From assembly GCA_002964805.2 (NCBI GenBank), contig PUDQ02000116.1, forward strand, positions 1-51,059: a stretch of 51,059 nt of DNA. The letters are read 5' to 3'. Below, in pieces: positions 1-11,298 of this stretch. A model generated the notes under the pieces. The model was not told the origin of the DNA, did no database searches, and worked only from the letters and a program-made list of their open reading frames with translations. Every line of letters starts with the position of its first letter. Position 1 is the first letter of the stretch. This DNA is from Trametes villosa. Its lineage: Eukaryota; Basidiomycota; Agaricomycetes; Polyporales; Polyporaceae. A program made the position numbers and the translations under genes.

Positions 1-994
1 ATGACTCGGAGGAGGTCTCGCCTGAGGATGTGTCCTGTGCATCGTAGAGCAGGCTCATGCATAGGTGGGTTCGACCCTCACTCAGATGGTCGTACGCTGA
101 AGCCATCATCGATGCCCCGCAGTTACATCGCTCTCGGACGTGGGCGCGAGCCGCGCCCCGATGTACATAGAGAGTGGCTTGGTGTCTCCGTGGTGGCGGA
201 GCCTTTACGACATCGACGTGGCTCTCTGTCCACTCCCAATGCGCTCTCTCCTCTGGTAGACTTTCGGTCTGGCAATTTGAAGTTACCATGGCAGCTACGT
301 GAGGACTCGGGCACGCGTGAACGTAGTCCAGTTGAATTACTATATGGTACACTAGACAGGCGTCCATACCAGGTGTCCTTCCCATCCTCTCGTTTCTCTC
401 GCAACGAACGCAGCAATCCCAACCCCGTGAGTGCCTGTTCGCGTGTATGTGTGGGGGTGTACTGACTTGGCGCGGGACTATCCCGACGTCGTTCTTCCCG
501 GGCTTGCAGATCAGCCCCCTGGCGAAGAACAAGTAAGGACGAGACAGCAGACTTGACCCCCTAGGACTGACACATGCTGAGGTGTCGCGTGTACTACGGC
601 CGAATGAATGCATAACGGCGACCTCGCTCCTCTCGAGGTCATCGTGCATTGTGAACTTCAACTTCGGGGTGAGATTGATTATGAGCAGTCGAGCGGGTTG
701 CCGAAGCGTGCGCGCTCGTCGGTCGCGGCGCCCATCATCAGGAAACGCGGTTTTATCAGTATGGAGATTAGATCTCCATGGCTCTATCTGACTCTATCCG
801 TCTACCTCGGCAACTCATCTCCATCTAAAAATTGGGCACTCACTGTGCTCTCGTGAAAACCTCGCCGACGGCTTTCTGGCGTCGTCCTCGCATGCCCGCA
901 TCAATGATTATGGGTGGGGCGAGGGGTGCAGCGAGCGCGAGAGCGGCGGGAAGGGCGTGGGAACCATCTCCGTGGCTCCATAGCGCTCTGTATA
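1..994. other. Left-edge stretch with no recognised gene
   Basis: Open frames here are short and overlap on both strands without conserved motifs or convincing splice-site chains. The only structure I see is a perfect 8-bp inverted repeat at 771-789 (ATGGAGAT, a 3-bp loop, ATCTCCAT). The stretch ends at the TA target duplication (993-994) of the pogo-like transposon. It may be intergenic sequence or the remains of an older repeat. Confidence 0.4.
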
Positions 995-1023
995 CTATAG
1001 CGGACCCGGATGTGGGATGAACT
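995..1023 (+). repeat. Left terminal inverted repeat of the pogo-like element
   Basis: This 29-bp repeat starts CTATAGCGGACCC directly after TA and matches the reverse complement of 4346-4374 at 26 of 29 positions. Confidence 0.9.
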
Positions 1024-1356
1024 TCAGTAATAAGACTCTAGCTCCTCACTCACTGCAGATTTTTTCCCAGAAACTTCTCCAGACTGTGTGCCCCAGTTTT
1101 CTGCACAGTCTACAAAAAAAACGGGAGCGATACGTGCACTCGTAAGGTGTACACCGTCGTCGGTCCCGGATGTGGGATAGACGTGTGGCTGAGGCCGAGG
1201 TGCCGAGCGATGAAGGTTCAGGCTCCGATCTATTCCGCTGTGGCTGCGATGACTCGGAGGCGCCGTCTTCATTGACTGTCTGCATTCGAGCACTCTCCCT
1301 CCACACAGACGGGACAAAATACTATTATTCCACAGCTTCTACACTATACAAGAAGA

Positions 1357-3813
1357 TCATGGTCCATTGGGCCTGTGTGTGTGCGGAATTTCGCCGAGGG
1401 GAGCGCGATCTCGAGGGGATGGGCCCGGGAATGCGGTCACCGATGGGAACATGCCAGTGAGGGCTCGGGTTTCGAGAGGTGTCGCTGCCGCCGCCCCCGC
1501 CCCCGCCCCCGCTGCCGCCGCCGAGAGCTGCTGGACCTGCTCGTCTTCGAGGAGGAGTTCCGGATCGATAGGAATATCCCCCGGGGCTCTGGGAGGGGAC
1601 CGAGAACGGGAGGTTGCCCGCCGGTGGGAGTGGCAGCGGCGAGTCGGCGGTGGAGGCACATTCTCATCGGCAAGATCGGGGGGAAGAGGCCGTTTCTGTG
1701 CATCACGGAGCCCGTTCGCGGTGGTGAATAGGCCTGCAAACTTCGGGTGTGAGGCGTACCGCGACGCCTGGGATGCCAGGTGTGTCTGGATAATGCCGGA
1801 GAGTTCGGGGTTGGTTCGAGCGTCTTGCGGAAGTCCGAGCGCGAACGCGATGTCCTTGAGGTCCTCCTTCACCTTGCGGCTAAGCGCTCCGGAGAACACC
1901 ACACTGTCGTCGTGCTTGATCCGCTCGCGCTCTGCTTGGCGTGCCTCCTCTTCTTCGGCCTTCCGCTTCTGCTCTGCGTCCTTCTTGGCCTCGGCGGCCT
2001 CTCGAGCCTCCTCCTGCTGCCGGCATAGCTCCGCGCCCTCGCCGGCTGTGATGAGCGCCGCCTGTGTTCGAAGGGCCTGCCGGCCTTTCTTCGTCGACGT
2101 CTTCTTTTGATGAAGCTCTTCCTGTACGCGGCCAAGGTGCCATTCGGCGATCGCAGCATGGGTCTTGATATGATGCACCTGCCCTTTCAGGCCGGTGTTT
2201 TCCTCCCGGAGATGCTCAACCTCCTGACGAAGGTGCTTGACTTCTCGGTCACGCCGGGAAGAGCGCCGACTACTAGCCCTGTGCGAGGAAGATGGAGTGT
2301 GCTCCGTCTCGGGAGGTGGGTCATTGAGAGGGGATGGTGACGGGATTGGGCAAGGTGTGCAAGACGGGGGGCGCGAGGGAGGGCATGAAGCAGGGCGTGA
2401 GGGAGGGCTCAAGGACCGGGTGCAGGATGGGCCCGGCGGGTGAGTGGAGTCGTACGCGGGCGCTGCCCCCGAGTCAGGCTTTGGGTAAGAAGGGGGGACA
2501 TGGGCATGCGTGGACGTCGCGTAGCTAGGGGCAAAGTCCTCTTCAGCAAAGAAGTCCGCGCTCCACGTCCCTGACGTGATTCCGGAGCTAGACCAGGCTT
2601 TGCGGATGAGGCTTTGTTTGAAGACCCGTCTCCGCACGTCGAGGTATTCCCGGATGAGCTGCGGGCGGTCCATCTCCTTCCCGAAGGACGTGTTGTAAAA
2701 CTCGTTGCACCGCTTGACCCAGGCATTCTGCAAGTGTGAGAAGACGCCAACGTCGAGCGGCTGGAGGCGGTGCGTCGTGTGCGGTGGGAGGAGGAAAAGA
2801 TGGACGTTGTTTTCGATGGCAAGGCGGCGAATGTCGGGGGTGATGTGTGAGTTGTGGCCGTCGAGGATTAACAGCAAGGGCGCATCAGATTCTCGTCGAG
2901 CGTTTGCTTGTGGTATGAAGCATTTTTCAAACCACTCGACGCAGAGAAAATCATCCGTCCACCCGTTGGGAGAGTGCGCAATACTACTCGGTTGTGCATG
3001 AGCAATTATTCACTTAGATTACGGATACATAACTCACACAACGCGTGGATCAACGTCCTTGAAGTACTCCTCTTGGAACTCCTTCCCGGCAAAGATAAAC
3101 CCCGGAAGGAGGTTACCACCGTCTGCGCTCACGCACTCGATGATGGTGACGAGTTCGAGATTGCTGCTACGGAGCTTATAGTTGACTCGACGGCCACGCG
3201 GTACAAAATATTTAATACGCTGCAGCCGTCTGCCCCCACCGCGCTGGATCCCCTTCTCGTCCATGTTGTAGACGTGACTCCACGGGATGTTGTGCTCGTC
3301 CATGACAGCCTTGAGCTTCTGGAAGTGGTCGTCCACGTTCGAGCGGTTGAATGCCTGCGCGCGCTGAGGATCGAGCCCAGACGGCTTCCCGAGCTTGATC
3401 CTGGGGTGGCGGCTGAGGAACCGCCGGATCCATCGGTGGCCGGGAGGACTGGGTGCGCTTGTGATCTGCATTGCGAGCGAGAGGACCGTCCCACGGTCCA
3501 CCGGGAAGCCCATGTGTGACAGATGCTCAATCCAATCGCACAGGGCCTCCTCTTCCTCGGTCGAGAGCAGCTGCTGATGCGCATGGCTCTCGCGCCGGGA
3601 AGCGTGCTCACCGGTGTGCCGGGATTGCAGAGTGGACCGAGGAACACCAAAAAGCTTGCTGACTGCTTCATATGTCGTGCCAGGGGTCTCGTCGTAGTAC
3701 CGACAAGCCTCGGAAAGTGTGTCTTCTGTATAGCTCTTGGCTTTCTGGCGGTTCGAGCGTCGGCTGCCCGATGCCTTCTTCAGCGGACGCCGGGAAGCCT
3801 TGGGCCTAACCAT
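1357..3813 (-). CDS. Pogo/CENP-B-type DDE transposase
   Basis: Two exons (3813-3038 and 2983-1357) joined by a 54-nt GT..AG intron give about 800 residues. I start at the Met of MVRPKAS (3813); an upstream in-frame Met at 3882 would add 23 residues. The N-terminus has a psq-like helix-turn-helix (around TYEAVSKLFGVPRSTLQSR) and then a CENP-B-type DNA-binding segment. The catalytic DDE core shows its three acidic positions: NMDEKG (first D), LILDGHNSH (second D, just after the intron) and HRLQPLDVGVF (third D). The long C-terminal tail has a proline/serine-rich stretch, a coiled coil rich in Glu/Lys, and an alanine run. The enzyme would cut and paste the 995-4374 element in the nucleus. No stop or frameshift interrupts it. 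Confidence 0.9.
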
Positions 3814-4345
3814 TGGACGTCGGGGGTCGGAGCGGAAGCCGAGAAGTTGCCTAGAGATGGATATGAACGTGAGAGAGCGCACGAGTGAGGGGACAGGAGA
3901 GGTGCGGGCGACATTCCAGAGGTGTCCACGAGTGCTGAAGCAATGACGTCGATCTTGCCGAGATGCCGAGCGGCGCTAATCGACTCTCAGCCACAGTTGC
4001 GAACCTCCGGGCTGCATCCCAACTTTGCTCTCTTCCGCAACGCTACACAACGCTCGGTACGAGTCGATTTAAATTGTATTCACATCTATGAACCGACGTG
4101 TATGTGCATCGGGAAAAAAATCCGAATTTTCTTGCCTGTTTCTACCAGTGGACGAGGTGTCATCTCTGGAGAGCCTGGGGTCGGCTCATTTTTACTCAAA
4201 ATACTTCGTCAATTCAAAGCCTTTCAGTCCGGATTTTCTCTAGTGGGTCTCCTACATATTAGACTACCGTCATACGAGTTTTGAAGTGGGCCAGAGAAAG
4301 AGTGCAAGAGCTATCGCGGTTTGTCCCATATCCGGGGCCAGGCGG

Positions 4346-4374
4346 AGTCCATCCCACTTCGGGGTCCGCTATAG
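4346..4374 (-). repeat. Right terminal inverted repeat of the pogo-like element
   Basis: Read on the minus strand it starts CTATAGCGGACCCC and mirrors 995-1023. It is followed on the plus strand by TA at 4375-4376, completing the target duplication. Confidence 0.9.
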
Positions 4375-4821
4375 TAGAGCTGGATAGAGACAGCCGTCTC
4401 CCTATAGAGACGGGCGTCTCTGTATATCAGGGGGGGATCTCCATCACTCTATCGCTCCGTATGGTGATGTATAGAGGATATAGTTTAAAACCCTTTTCCT
4501 GATGATAACTCATTGCTTCCGGGGGACAATGCTTGGTTGCTGTCGCAACGCCCTCACAAACAGCGTGTGAAGGTATGTACAGTGCAGAGACGCGGTGTCT
4601 ACATTGCGATAGTCGCCATTGTTGTCCTACAGGCGCTTGTCGCGGCCGCTGACATCGATATAACTTTCGAGTTGCCGCATAACGCACGCATCCCCACTAC
4701 GACAACTCTCCTTCACCAACTTTTCTGTTGAAGACTCGGCGCACGCTGAATCCCCATCCCGAACCACATACGATAGCGATGATCAAGTAAGCCGCTTTGA
4801 CGTCTCAACGGATCTCCACTA
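4375..4821. repeat. Gap with paired short hairpins beside the transposon insertion
   Basis: Directly outside the right TA duplication lie two copies of GAGAC-4 nt-GTCTC (4387-4400 and 4407-4420), spaced 20 nt apart. No gene is visible before the start codon at 4822. The stretch includes the promoter region of the F-box-like gene, but I see no clear TATA element. Confidence 0.5.
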
Positions 4822-6562
4822 ATGGTTGAGATTCCTGCCTGCAGTTATCAAGGCAGCATCCCGAAGCCCGATGCCACCTATACACTCAACGATGACATCT
4901 ATTTTGCGATTTTTTCAATTCTAGACCAGCAGGCGGATGTATCGGCTCTCATGCGCTCGTCGCGACTGCTCTACGGCCTCGGCACAAGGCGCCTGCTGCA
5001 AATGGGCGTGGAGATCCGCACAGACAGAGAACTTGTCTCTTTCTGCGACTTCATGCGGCGTAACCTCCCTGGATGCGCCCAATACCTGACCGAGCTCCTA
5101 ATCGCGATCGGACGACCGCGAGTCGATCACGACGAGGCCTCGGAAAGTGATCTGGACGCCTCCGATAGCGACCTCCTCCTCCTGGATGGCGCCCCCCTGC
5201 TGGTGCCCGTCATCGCCCAGCTCTCCCACCTGCAGGATCTCAGGCTTGAGTTCTGCGAAGAGCTCTTGGAGTGTGACGCGCGCCTCGTGGACGCCTTCGC
5301 CTCCCTCACGACGGTGCGAACGCTGTACGTAGCCTCGTTCGGACTACGCACCTACGACATTGTGAAGACCATCCAGTCGCCACTTGTGGATGTTCACGTC
5401 AACGGCGAATACCCTTCGTTGGACGTCTTCCTCGGGCAGGCCGCCACCCTTCCCGATCCTTTAGACACCCTCGCCAAGCACCACCTCACGCTCGAGAAGG
5501 TCTTCGTCTGTTTTTTCGACGTGCGCGAGAGGATCGTACACCTGAGCCCCGAGGTCAAGACCTTCCCCCGCGTATCCAAGCTCGCGATGATGGATTGCCG
5601 CATCCGCGAACGCGCCGTGCTCGTGGAGGCGTTTCCAAACGTGCGCACGCTCGAGATCACCGGCGCGCAGCGCATCCGAGGGAGGCGGTCGGATGACCCG
5701 ATGCCCGACGTCGAGGATGTACACGACGAGAACCGCGCCGACCCGTTCTGCTGGGATTCCCTTGACCATGTGTACGGCGACGTCGACGCGCTGTACATGC
5801 TCTGCTTGCTATGCCCCGTCGAGAGGCTGGACATCCTAACCGATTTGCAGGAGGAATCTGCGCTGCGCATGGACACGGTCATCACCGACGTGAATCCCGA
5901 GCGCCTGGTCGTCCACTGCGGGCTCGACAGACCCCGCTGGGATGAATTTAATCTTGCGGTTACGCCCTCGAATCTTTCTGGGCTATTACTCGGGGAGGGA
6001 GATGCCTACGAAGGCATTACCCATTTGGGGCTTGATCTCGGTCTGCCCGGCATCTCCGGTGACCCTATCCACTATCAGGTACGTCAGCCGTGGTTGTCTA
6101 CTGCACAGTCCGCACAAGTACTTATGTCATATATTAACGGGCGCGATTTGTATCTAGAGCGCGATTTGCAAGCTCCTGTCGCGGCTGAATGTTCAATTCT
6201 TCGCATTCCGCTTGCACCGCGTGTTCATGGAATACGAGGATGAAAACCCGACGCCGGAGGGCGAAGAGCTCGCCGTGCTGGCCAAGTTCACTGGCGGATT
6301 CCTCGCATACTGGGCCGCGCCCCTCGCGCAAGCCGCACCGGACCTGGAGTACCTGTGCTTTCGCGTATGGGATAAGGATACGTACTGGCACATCGCGCGC
6401 GATGGCTCGGGTGTGCTGTCGCGGTTCATCCCGCTCGATGCCGAGGCGGGGCGCGCCTTGATGCAGGCGGAGGGGATGGATTGGCGAGGTGGTACGGAGG
6501 TGGCGAGGACGTTGTACCGAAATGGCTCTCCCGTCACGCCGTATGGGAGCATACCGTACTGA
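4822..6562 (+). CDS. F-box/LRR-like protein, Agaricomycete-specific
   Basis: Two exons (4822-6078 and 6158-6562) flank a 79-nt intron with a TATTAAC-like branch site, giving 553 residues. The join is phase 0. Reading through the intron loses the frame of the well-conserved-looking C-terminal segment, which is why I splice. Residues about 20-60 look like a degenerate F-box (LNDDIYFAIFSILDQQADV...). The rest shows irregular leucine-rich segments such as LSHLQDLRLEF and FPNVRTLEITG, as in fungal F-box proteins that select substrates for SCF ubiquitin ligases. An acidic stretch (about 105-120) interrupts the repeats. The substrate is unknown. The F-box assignment is inference from the architecture; the gene itself is well supported. 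Confidence 0.75.
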
Positions 6563-6678
6563 CGTCTGGCAGGGCATAAGTTGCCGTTTGGTGTCTGCAA
6601 CGCTTGTAACCCCAGGTGCCGATGGCAAGAAATCGATGCTCTATCCAGAGCTTAGCACTCGGTGATGATGGAGGGAAG

Positions 6679-6690
6679 AAAAAGAGAAAA
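6679..6690 (-). terminator. Pol III terminator of tRNA-Cys
   Basis: On the minus strand, a TTTT run begins about 12 nt after the tRNA 3' end and is followed by a TTTTT run, the usual RNA polymerase III stop signal. Confidence 0.8.
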
Positions 6691-6702
6691 CCATCTACTG
6701 CG

Positions 6703-6774
6703 AGGCCCCACCGTGGTTCGAACACGGGACCCTACGATCTGCAATCGTATGCTCTACCACTGAGCTATAGAGCC
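6703..6774 (-). tRNA. tRNA-Cys (anticodon GCA)
   Basis: The minus strand folds into a complete cloverleaf of 72 nt. The acceptor stem starts GGCTCTA and pairs with TGGGGCC through G-U pairs. The anticodon loop TTGCAGA carries GCA, and the T arm has the canonical TTCGAAC loop between CCGTG and CACGG. The discriminator base is U, typical of cysteine tRNAs. There is no intron and no encoded CCA. Confidence 0.95.
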
Positions 6775-8188
6775 GTTAGCGCTCAATTCCCGCATCTATC
6801 TCTACGGGTTTGGCATCAGTGAGCTGTGGTTGCGACCGCACTTCGAAACGTGTCGTCCAGCTCTTGCGTGCACTCTATCCTACTCTATCACGACACTGCC
6901 ATCCTCAGTCTATGCAGGACAACAATACGATGGCGTTATTTCGACGCGCCCTAGGGCGGGTTCAATTCGTTGGCTCGCCAGGGCACACTCACTTCGCGCG
7001 AAACAGCAACGAGGACGTCGACCAGGCACGTCCTCGGCACACATACATGGATGAACATCTCTCACCGAGCTGTCATATTTCTAGACCATTGTATCCGGCA
7101 CAGCACTGCTCAGTCTGACAGGCGGTACTTTCAGAGTCAAACATCATATAGGACTCCGGAGTCAGACACCGCCGCCGCCACTCATGATCACAGGAATCGA
7201 GACTGGGCTATGGCGTATGGTAGTAGAACGTTCTGATGGGACGTGATGCCGACATCGTGCTCTACTGGAGACGATATGGCTTCACGTCTGGGCGTTGGTA
7301 AGCATTCTGCATGTCCTACTTGGTACTAATTCGTGCAGATTCATGTGTCTTGTTACTGTCCACATGAGCGTGCTGAACACCTTTCAGCCGCGAACGTTAT
7401 TCAGTACCTGAATGGACGTTCTGACAAGCGGGCGTTGCGATCTCTTCGCTGTCTATAACCAGGTTACGTGCCTGGGTTCCTCGAAGCGCCGATCCGGCGA
7501 CATTGACGAGGCTTGGGAATCAGTGTATTTGGAGTAGCTAGCCGATGCAGGCAGTGTGAACTGCGACCGCCGAAAGAGGTGCGTTCGTTCCCGCCGAGTG
7601 CGCAACCCACGTACACAGACGCCAAACAGGGCTTCCGTTTACCTCCCAACTAACTATTAACGAGCAGCTAAACGAGCAGGGTACGTACGTATAGAGTAGC
7701 GGGCTCTAACAATCTGGCATAGTAAGTATGTTCCTTCCGGCGTCCAACGTTCTGACGTGCGGACGGATTGATGGGTCGTCAAATCAACCCGCCCGATCGC
7801 TATTCTTGCAGGCCAACCCCATCCGCCTGCAAGAATGACATGTGCTCCGAGCTGCCCTGATCCGCTGCGACGAGCACGCCCACGTCGGTCAAGTCTTACG
7901 CTTTCAGGAACCCGACCTGCTCTGCCGGTGATCAGTCGTGGGTATCTGCGTCTCGCCCCGCATGGCGCCGTCAATGTCGAAAGGTGCGCTCTGTCGGAGG
8001 CTGCGGCCACTCTGATTGCGTTGCGTAGCTTAGTCTCCACCTATCACTGGATCCCGGTCCGCCCGCGAAACGTTCATCTGGAATCAGCTCGGCTGGACAC
8101 AGATCTGGCCTACATTGACGCGACGCGGCATATATAGGGCCCGCCCGCCGCCGCTGATTCCTATCCGTCCCCCTCCTACGGCAAACCC
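6775..8188. other. Intergenic stretch upstream of the phospholipase gene
   Basis: No conserved open frame or RNA gene is recognisable over 1.4 kb. The right end is the phospholipase promoter and 5' UTR. Confidence 0.5.
8129..8138 (+). promoter_or_regulatory. TATA-like box of the phospholipase gene
   Basis: CATATATAGG lies about 50 nt before the start codon at 8189. It is followed by a pyrimidine-rich leader, as is common in fungal core promoters. Confidence 0.5.
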
Positions 8189-10340
8189 ATGAAGGCCTCT
8201 GTTGTCTGCGGCCTCGCCGGCCTGCTTCCTCTCCTTTCTCGCGTCTCCGGCCAGGCTGTCGCTGCCCAGAAGTACGCCCCGACATTGCAACCATGCCCTG
8301 ACGGGACCGCACTCGTGCGCAATGCCGGGTCGAATGCAGATACCCAAACTCTTGGCGTCGAGGAGGCACTCTACGTATCAGAAAGGCGATCGCTCGTCCT
8401 CCCGGAGGCTTGGGCTAGCTATTCGCGCAACGTCCACCAGAGTGCATCCGCGACGCTCCCCTCATACGTCGATGCGATCCTCAGCGGTTTGCAGGGAGCG
8501 GAGGCCTTCCCCAACCTCGGAATCGCGACGAGCGGTGGCGGTCTACGTGCCGCTCTATTCGGGGCCGGCGTGCTCAGCGCGCTCGACGGCCGGAACCAGT
8601 CCTCAGTTCAAGCCGGATTAGGCGGGCTTCTCCAGGCGGCGCAATACCTCTCGGGTCTCTCTGGCGGCTCGTGGCTTGTTTCATCGCTCTCTCAGGCAGA
8701 CTTCCCGACACTCCCGGATCTCATCTTCGGAGCGCAGCAAGCAGGGTCCGACGAAAATCGCTTCGGGGGATGGATCACATCCATCGACCTGCTGCAGCCA
8801 GGTGCGAATGCGAACGTGACGGCGGCGCTCCTGCAGCTCTTCGTGCAAGAGGTGCACTCGAAGTGGGCGGCGGGCTTCCCCGTCTCCGTCGCGGACGTGT
8901 GGGGGCGCTCACTCGCGCGGCACTTCGTCAACGGCACGACGGCGGACGACTTCCTCAACGCGACCCTCGCCCACGGCGCGGGTCTCACGCTCTCTTCTGT
9001 CGCAGACGTGTACGTCGCTCGTGATTTTGGCGAGGCACGTTCGTGTCGGCTTCTGATCAGTGATATGGGCGCGCTTCTGCAGATCCACCTTCCGCGCCCG
9101 CGCGCAGCCGTTCCCCATCGTTCTCGCGGAGTCCCTCGTCGAACGCCCGAACACGACTGTGGTCATCACGGAGCCGGACGAGGTCGTGCCGCTCGTGAAC
9201 CCTATTTACGAGTTCAACGTCTGTGAGTGCGAGATCCCCGCTTATGGCGAGCTGCGTTCGCTGATGTTGGCCTCGGGTGTGATAATGCATTAGACGAGAC
9301 TGGCTCGTTTGATCCCTCACTTGGGGCGTTCACCCCAACAAAGTTCCTCGGCTCGCCGAACAATAGCGTCTGCGCGCTCGGCTTCGACCAACTCTCGTTC
9401 GTCCAGGGCGCGTCGTCCAATCTCTTCAACGCTATGAATACTTCCGTGAGTGCAAGCGTTACCTTCAAGGGCTGTTGGGATACTAGGTGATCTCACGCTT
9501 GGCCCACAGGCTGCTGCGCTAGCGAGCTCTGCTATCGGCCCCATCATCGGGCTCATCGAAAAGACCATGCCTCAGCAGGGGCTCCGGCTCGACACGGCGG
9601 ATGTGCCGAACCCGTTCTTCGGGCTTTCGCAGGGAACGTATATCGATTCCAACAGCACCGTTCTATCCTTGGTGGATGGTGGTGAGGATGGCGAGACGAC
9701 GCCGTTCCAGCCCTTGCTCGTTAAGGCGCGTGGCCTGGACACGATCATCGCCATTGACGCAGTAAGTGACGCCGCGCTTGATCCTTACCGTACGAAGAGT
9801 GCTCACCCGCATCCTTGTAGCCTGCGGACACCAAAGATAACTTCGCGGACGGGAGCTCGCTCATCGTGCGCCACCCATGTCTATCTCTTACCGATACTTA
9901 GTATGCTAACGCTCTCGCAGGCAACCCAAACACGCGTACAGCTGCTCAGCCCCGCATACGCCTTCCCGCCCGTGCCGTCCACGCAAGCAGAGTTCCTCGC
10001 GCAGAACCTCACGAAGCGGCCCACGTTCTTCGGCTGCAACAGCACGGTCGACTCGGGCGAGGCGCTCGTCGTGTACATCGCGAACGGCGCGGCGCCGCTC
10101 GGGGAGGCGCCGCTGACGAACAACCCGACGAGCAAGCTCGCGTACACGGCGGACGAGGCGCAGGCGGTGCTCAACCAGGTGTTCGACGTCGCGACGCAGG
10201 GCATCCCCGTGTCTGGTGCGAAGGACCCGGAGTGGCCTGCGTGTCTGGCGTGTGCGGTCACGGATCGGGCGAGGAGGAGGCTGGGGATTGCGAGGGACGG
10301 GGTCTGTGTGAGCTGCTTTGAGCGCTATTGCTGGAGTTAA
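8189..10340 (+). CDS. Secreted lysophospholipase / phospholipase B
   Basis: Six exons (8189-9009, 9083-9222, 9294-9445, 9510-9761, 9821-9865, 9921-10340) encode 609 residues, with phases closing at each junction. Residues 1-21 form a signal peptide. The cPLA2-type catalytic fold is clear: an oxyanion SGGGLR at 115-120, the nucleophile motif GLSGGSW with Ser158, and the catalytic Asp427 in LVDGGED. Segments QPFPIVLAES and FDPSLGAFTPTKFLG are typical of fungal phospholipase B. The C-terminus is cysteine-rich (CLACAV...CVSCFERYC). The enzyme hydrolyses acyl chains from (lyso)phospholipids outside the cell or at the cell surface. Introns 4 and 5 flank a 45-nt exon. Several NxS/T sites suggest glycosylation. 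All catalytic residues are present, so it should be active. Confidence 0.92.
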
Positions 10341-11298
10341 GTGGTGAGTACATACACCCCTCCTTGAAGGCGTCTGGCCGATGCTGAGTGGTTAGATAGC
10401 TGCCGCGCCTGATCATAGGCTTTCCCCTCGTTTTGACGTCGTACTTGAGGTCTATTGAGGTATTATCTCATTATCATTATAACATTTGTTAATCTTGAAG
10501 GGAGTGGACGTAAGATTAGGACTCCCCCGGTGCTTAGGTGCGTAAGAGATGCTCTTCCTTATCTCCACGGTACGAGTGGGTGGTTTGGCGGGTAACTCTG
10601 TCACTATCATTCATGGCGGTCGAAGTAAGGAATACAATCCACGTCTGAATCGTAGCTTCTTTGGATGCGCTGCTCCTCTCATACAATACGGCATCTTCGC
10701 ATTTATGTGTCACACGACCACTATAGACACTGAGCGCCCGGCGCCTGGAACGTCTACGAACCGATACTCGATCAGACAAACGGACTCAGTGCCATTGACG
10801 TAGTGCTTATGCTGTAGGTCTGGCGTCCGAGCGCATCCCATACGCACTCGCGAGTTCCTTACAGGCCATGAGTGTCGCTGTCACTCGCGCCGCAGACGAA
10901 GCCCGCGCCTCAGCCCAATCTTTCGAACCATCCCTTTTTGGCGGCCTTACGACAATACGATAGCATCGCGAAGAGCCCTGGGGCTCCACACCATGCTCGC
11001 GTTCTCCCGTCATCGGCCGAGGTCCCCCGAGAAGGACGCGGGGCATCACACGCACGTAAAATACTGCGCCGCGCACGATAGTGGCAGGTGACTCCATGGC
11101 GCTGCGTCCCGCCTGAGACGTCCTGCAGCAGAATCCGACTTACGTCCCCGCGCTCGCGTGAGAGAGGGGCGCGCGATAACGGGCAGGTGCGTTCGATTGT
11201 GGATTGTTCCTTGTTTGTCTCCGCCATATTCTGCAGCTGTATGCGCTGCCGCTGAACTAGTGTACTAGGAGCAGTCTGAGTCGCTCAGGTATCCCCCT
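10341..11298. other. Intergenic stretch between phospholipase and MFS genes
   Basis: It holds the phospholipase 3' region and the MFS promoter. I see no supported gene, RNA or repeat in it. Confidence 0.5.

Larger units (their letters stand above)
995..4374 (-). mobile_element. Complete pogo/Fot1-like DNA transposon (Tc1/mariner superfamily)
   Basis: The element is 3,380 bp long. Both ends carry the same 29-bp terminal inverted repeat, beginning CTATAGCGGACCC, with 26 of 29 positions matching. It is flanked on both sides by TA (993-994 and 4375-4376), the usual target duplication of Tc1/mariner and pogo elements. A second, related motif (GGTCCCGGATGTGGGATA-like) occurs inside the left end near 1162-1180. 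Another lies in inverted orientation inside the right end near 4321-4340, so each end has a terminal and a subterminal copy, as expected for transposase binding sites. The single gene on the minus strand encodes a full-length transposase. Because the ends, the TSD and the reading frame all look intact, the copy could be autonomous and recent. Mobility itself is inference. Confidence 0.9.

Noticed and set aside
1..465. 154-residue plus-strand open frame at the left edge
   Set aside because: An overlapping frame is open on the other strand, and neither shows recognisable segments. There is no way to tell if it is the end of a gene from outside the window.
2908..3519. Plus-strand 203-residue open frame opposite the pogo transposase
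   Set aside because: It is the antisense of the conserved DDE core and has no family features of its own.
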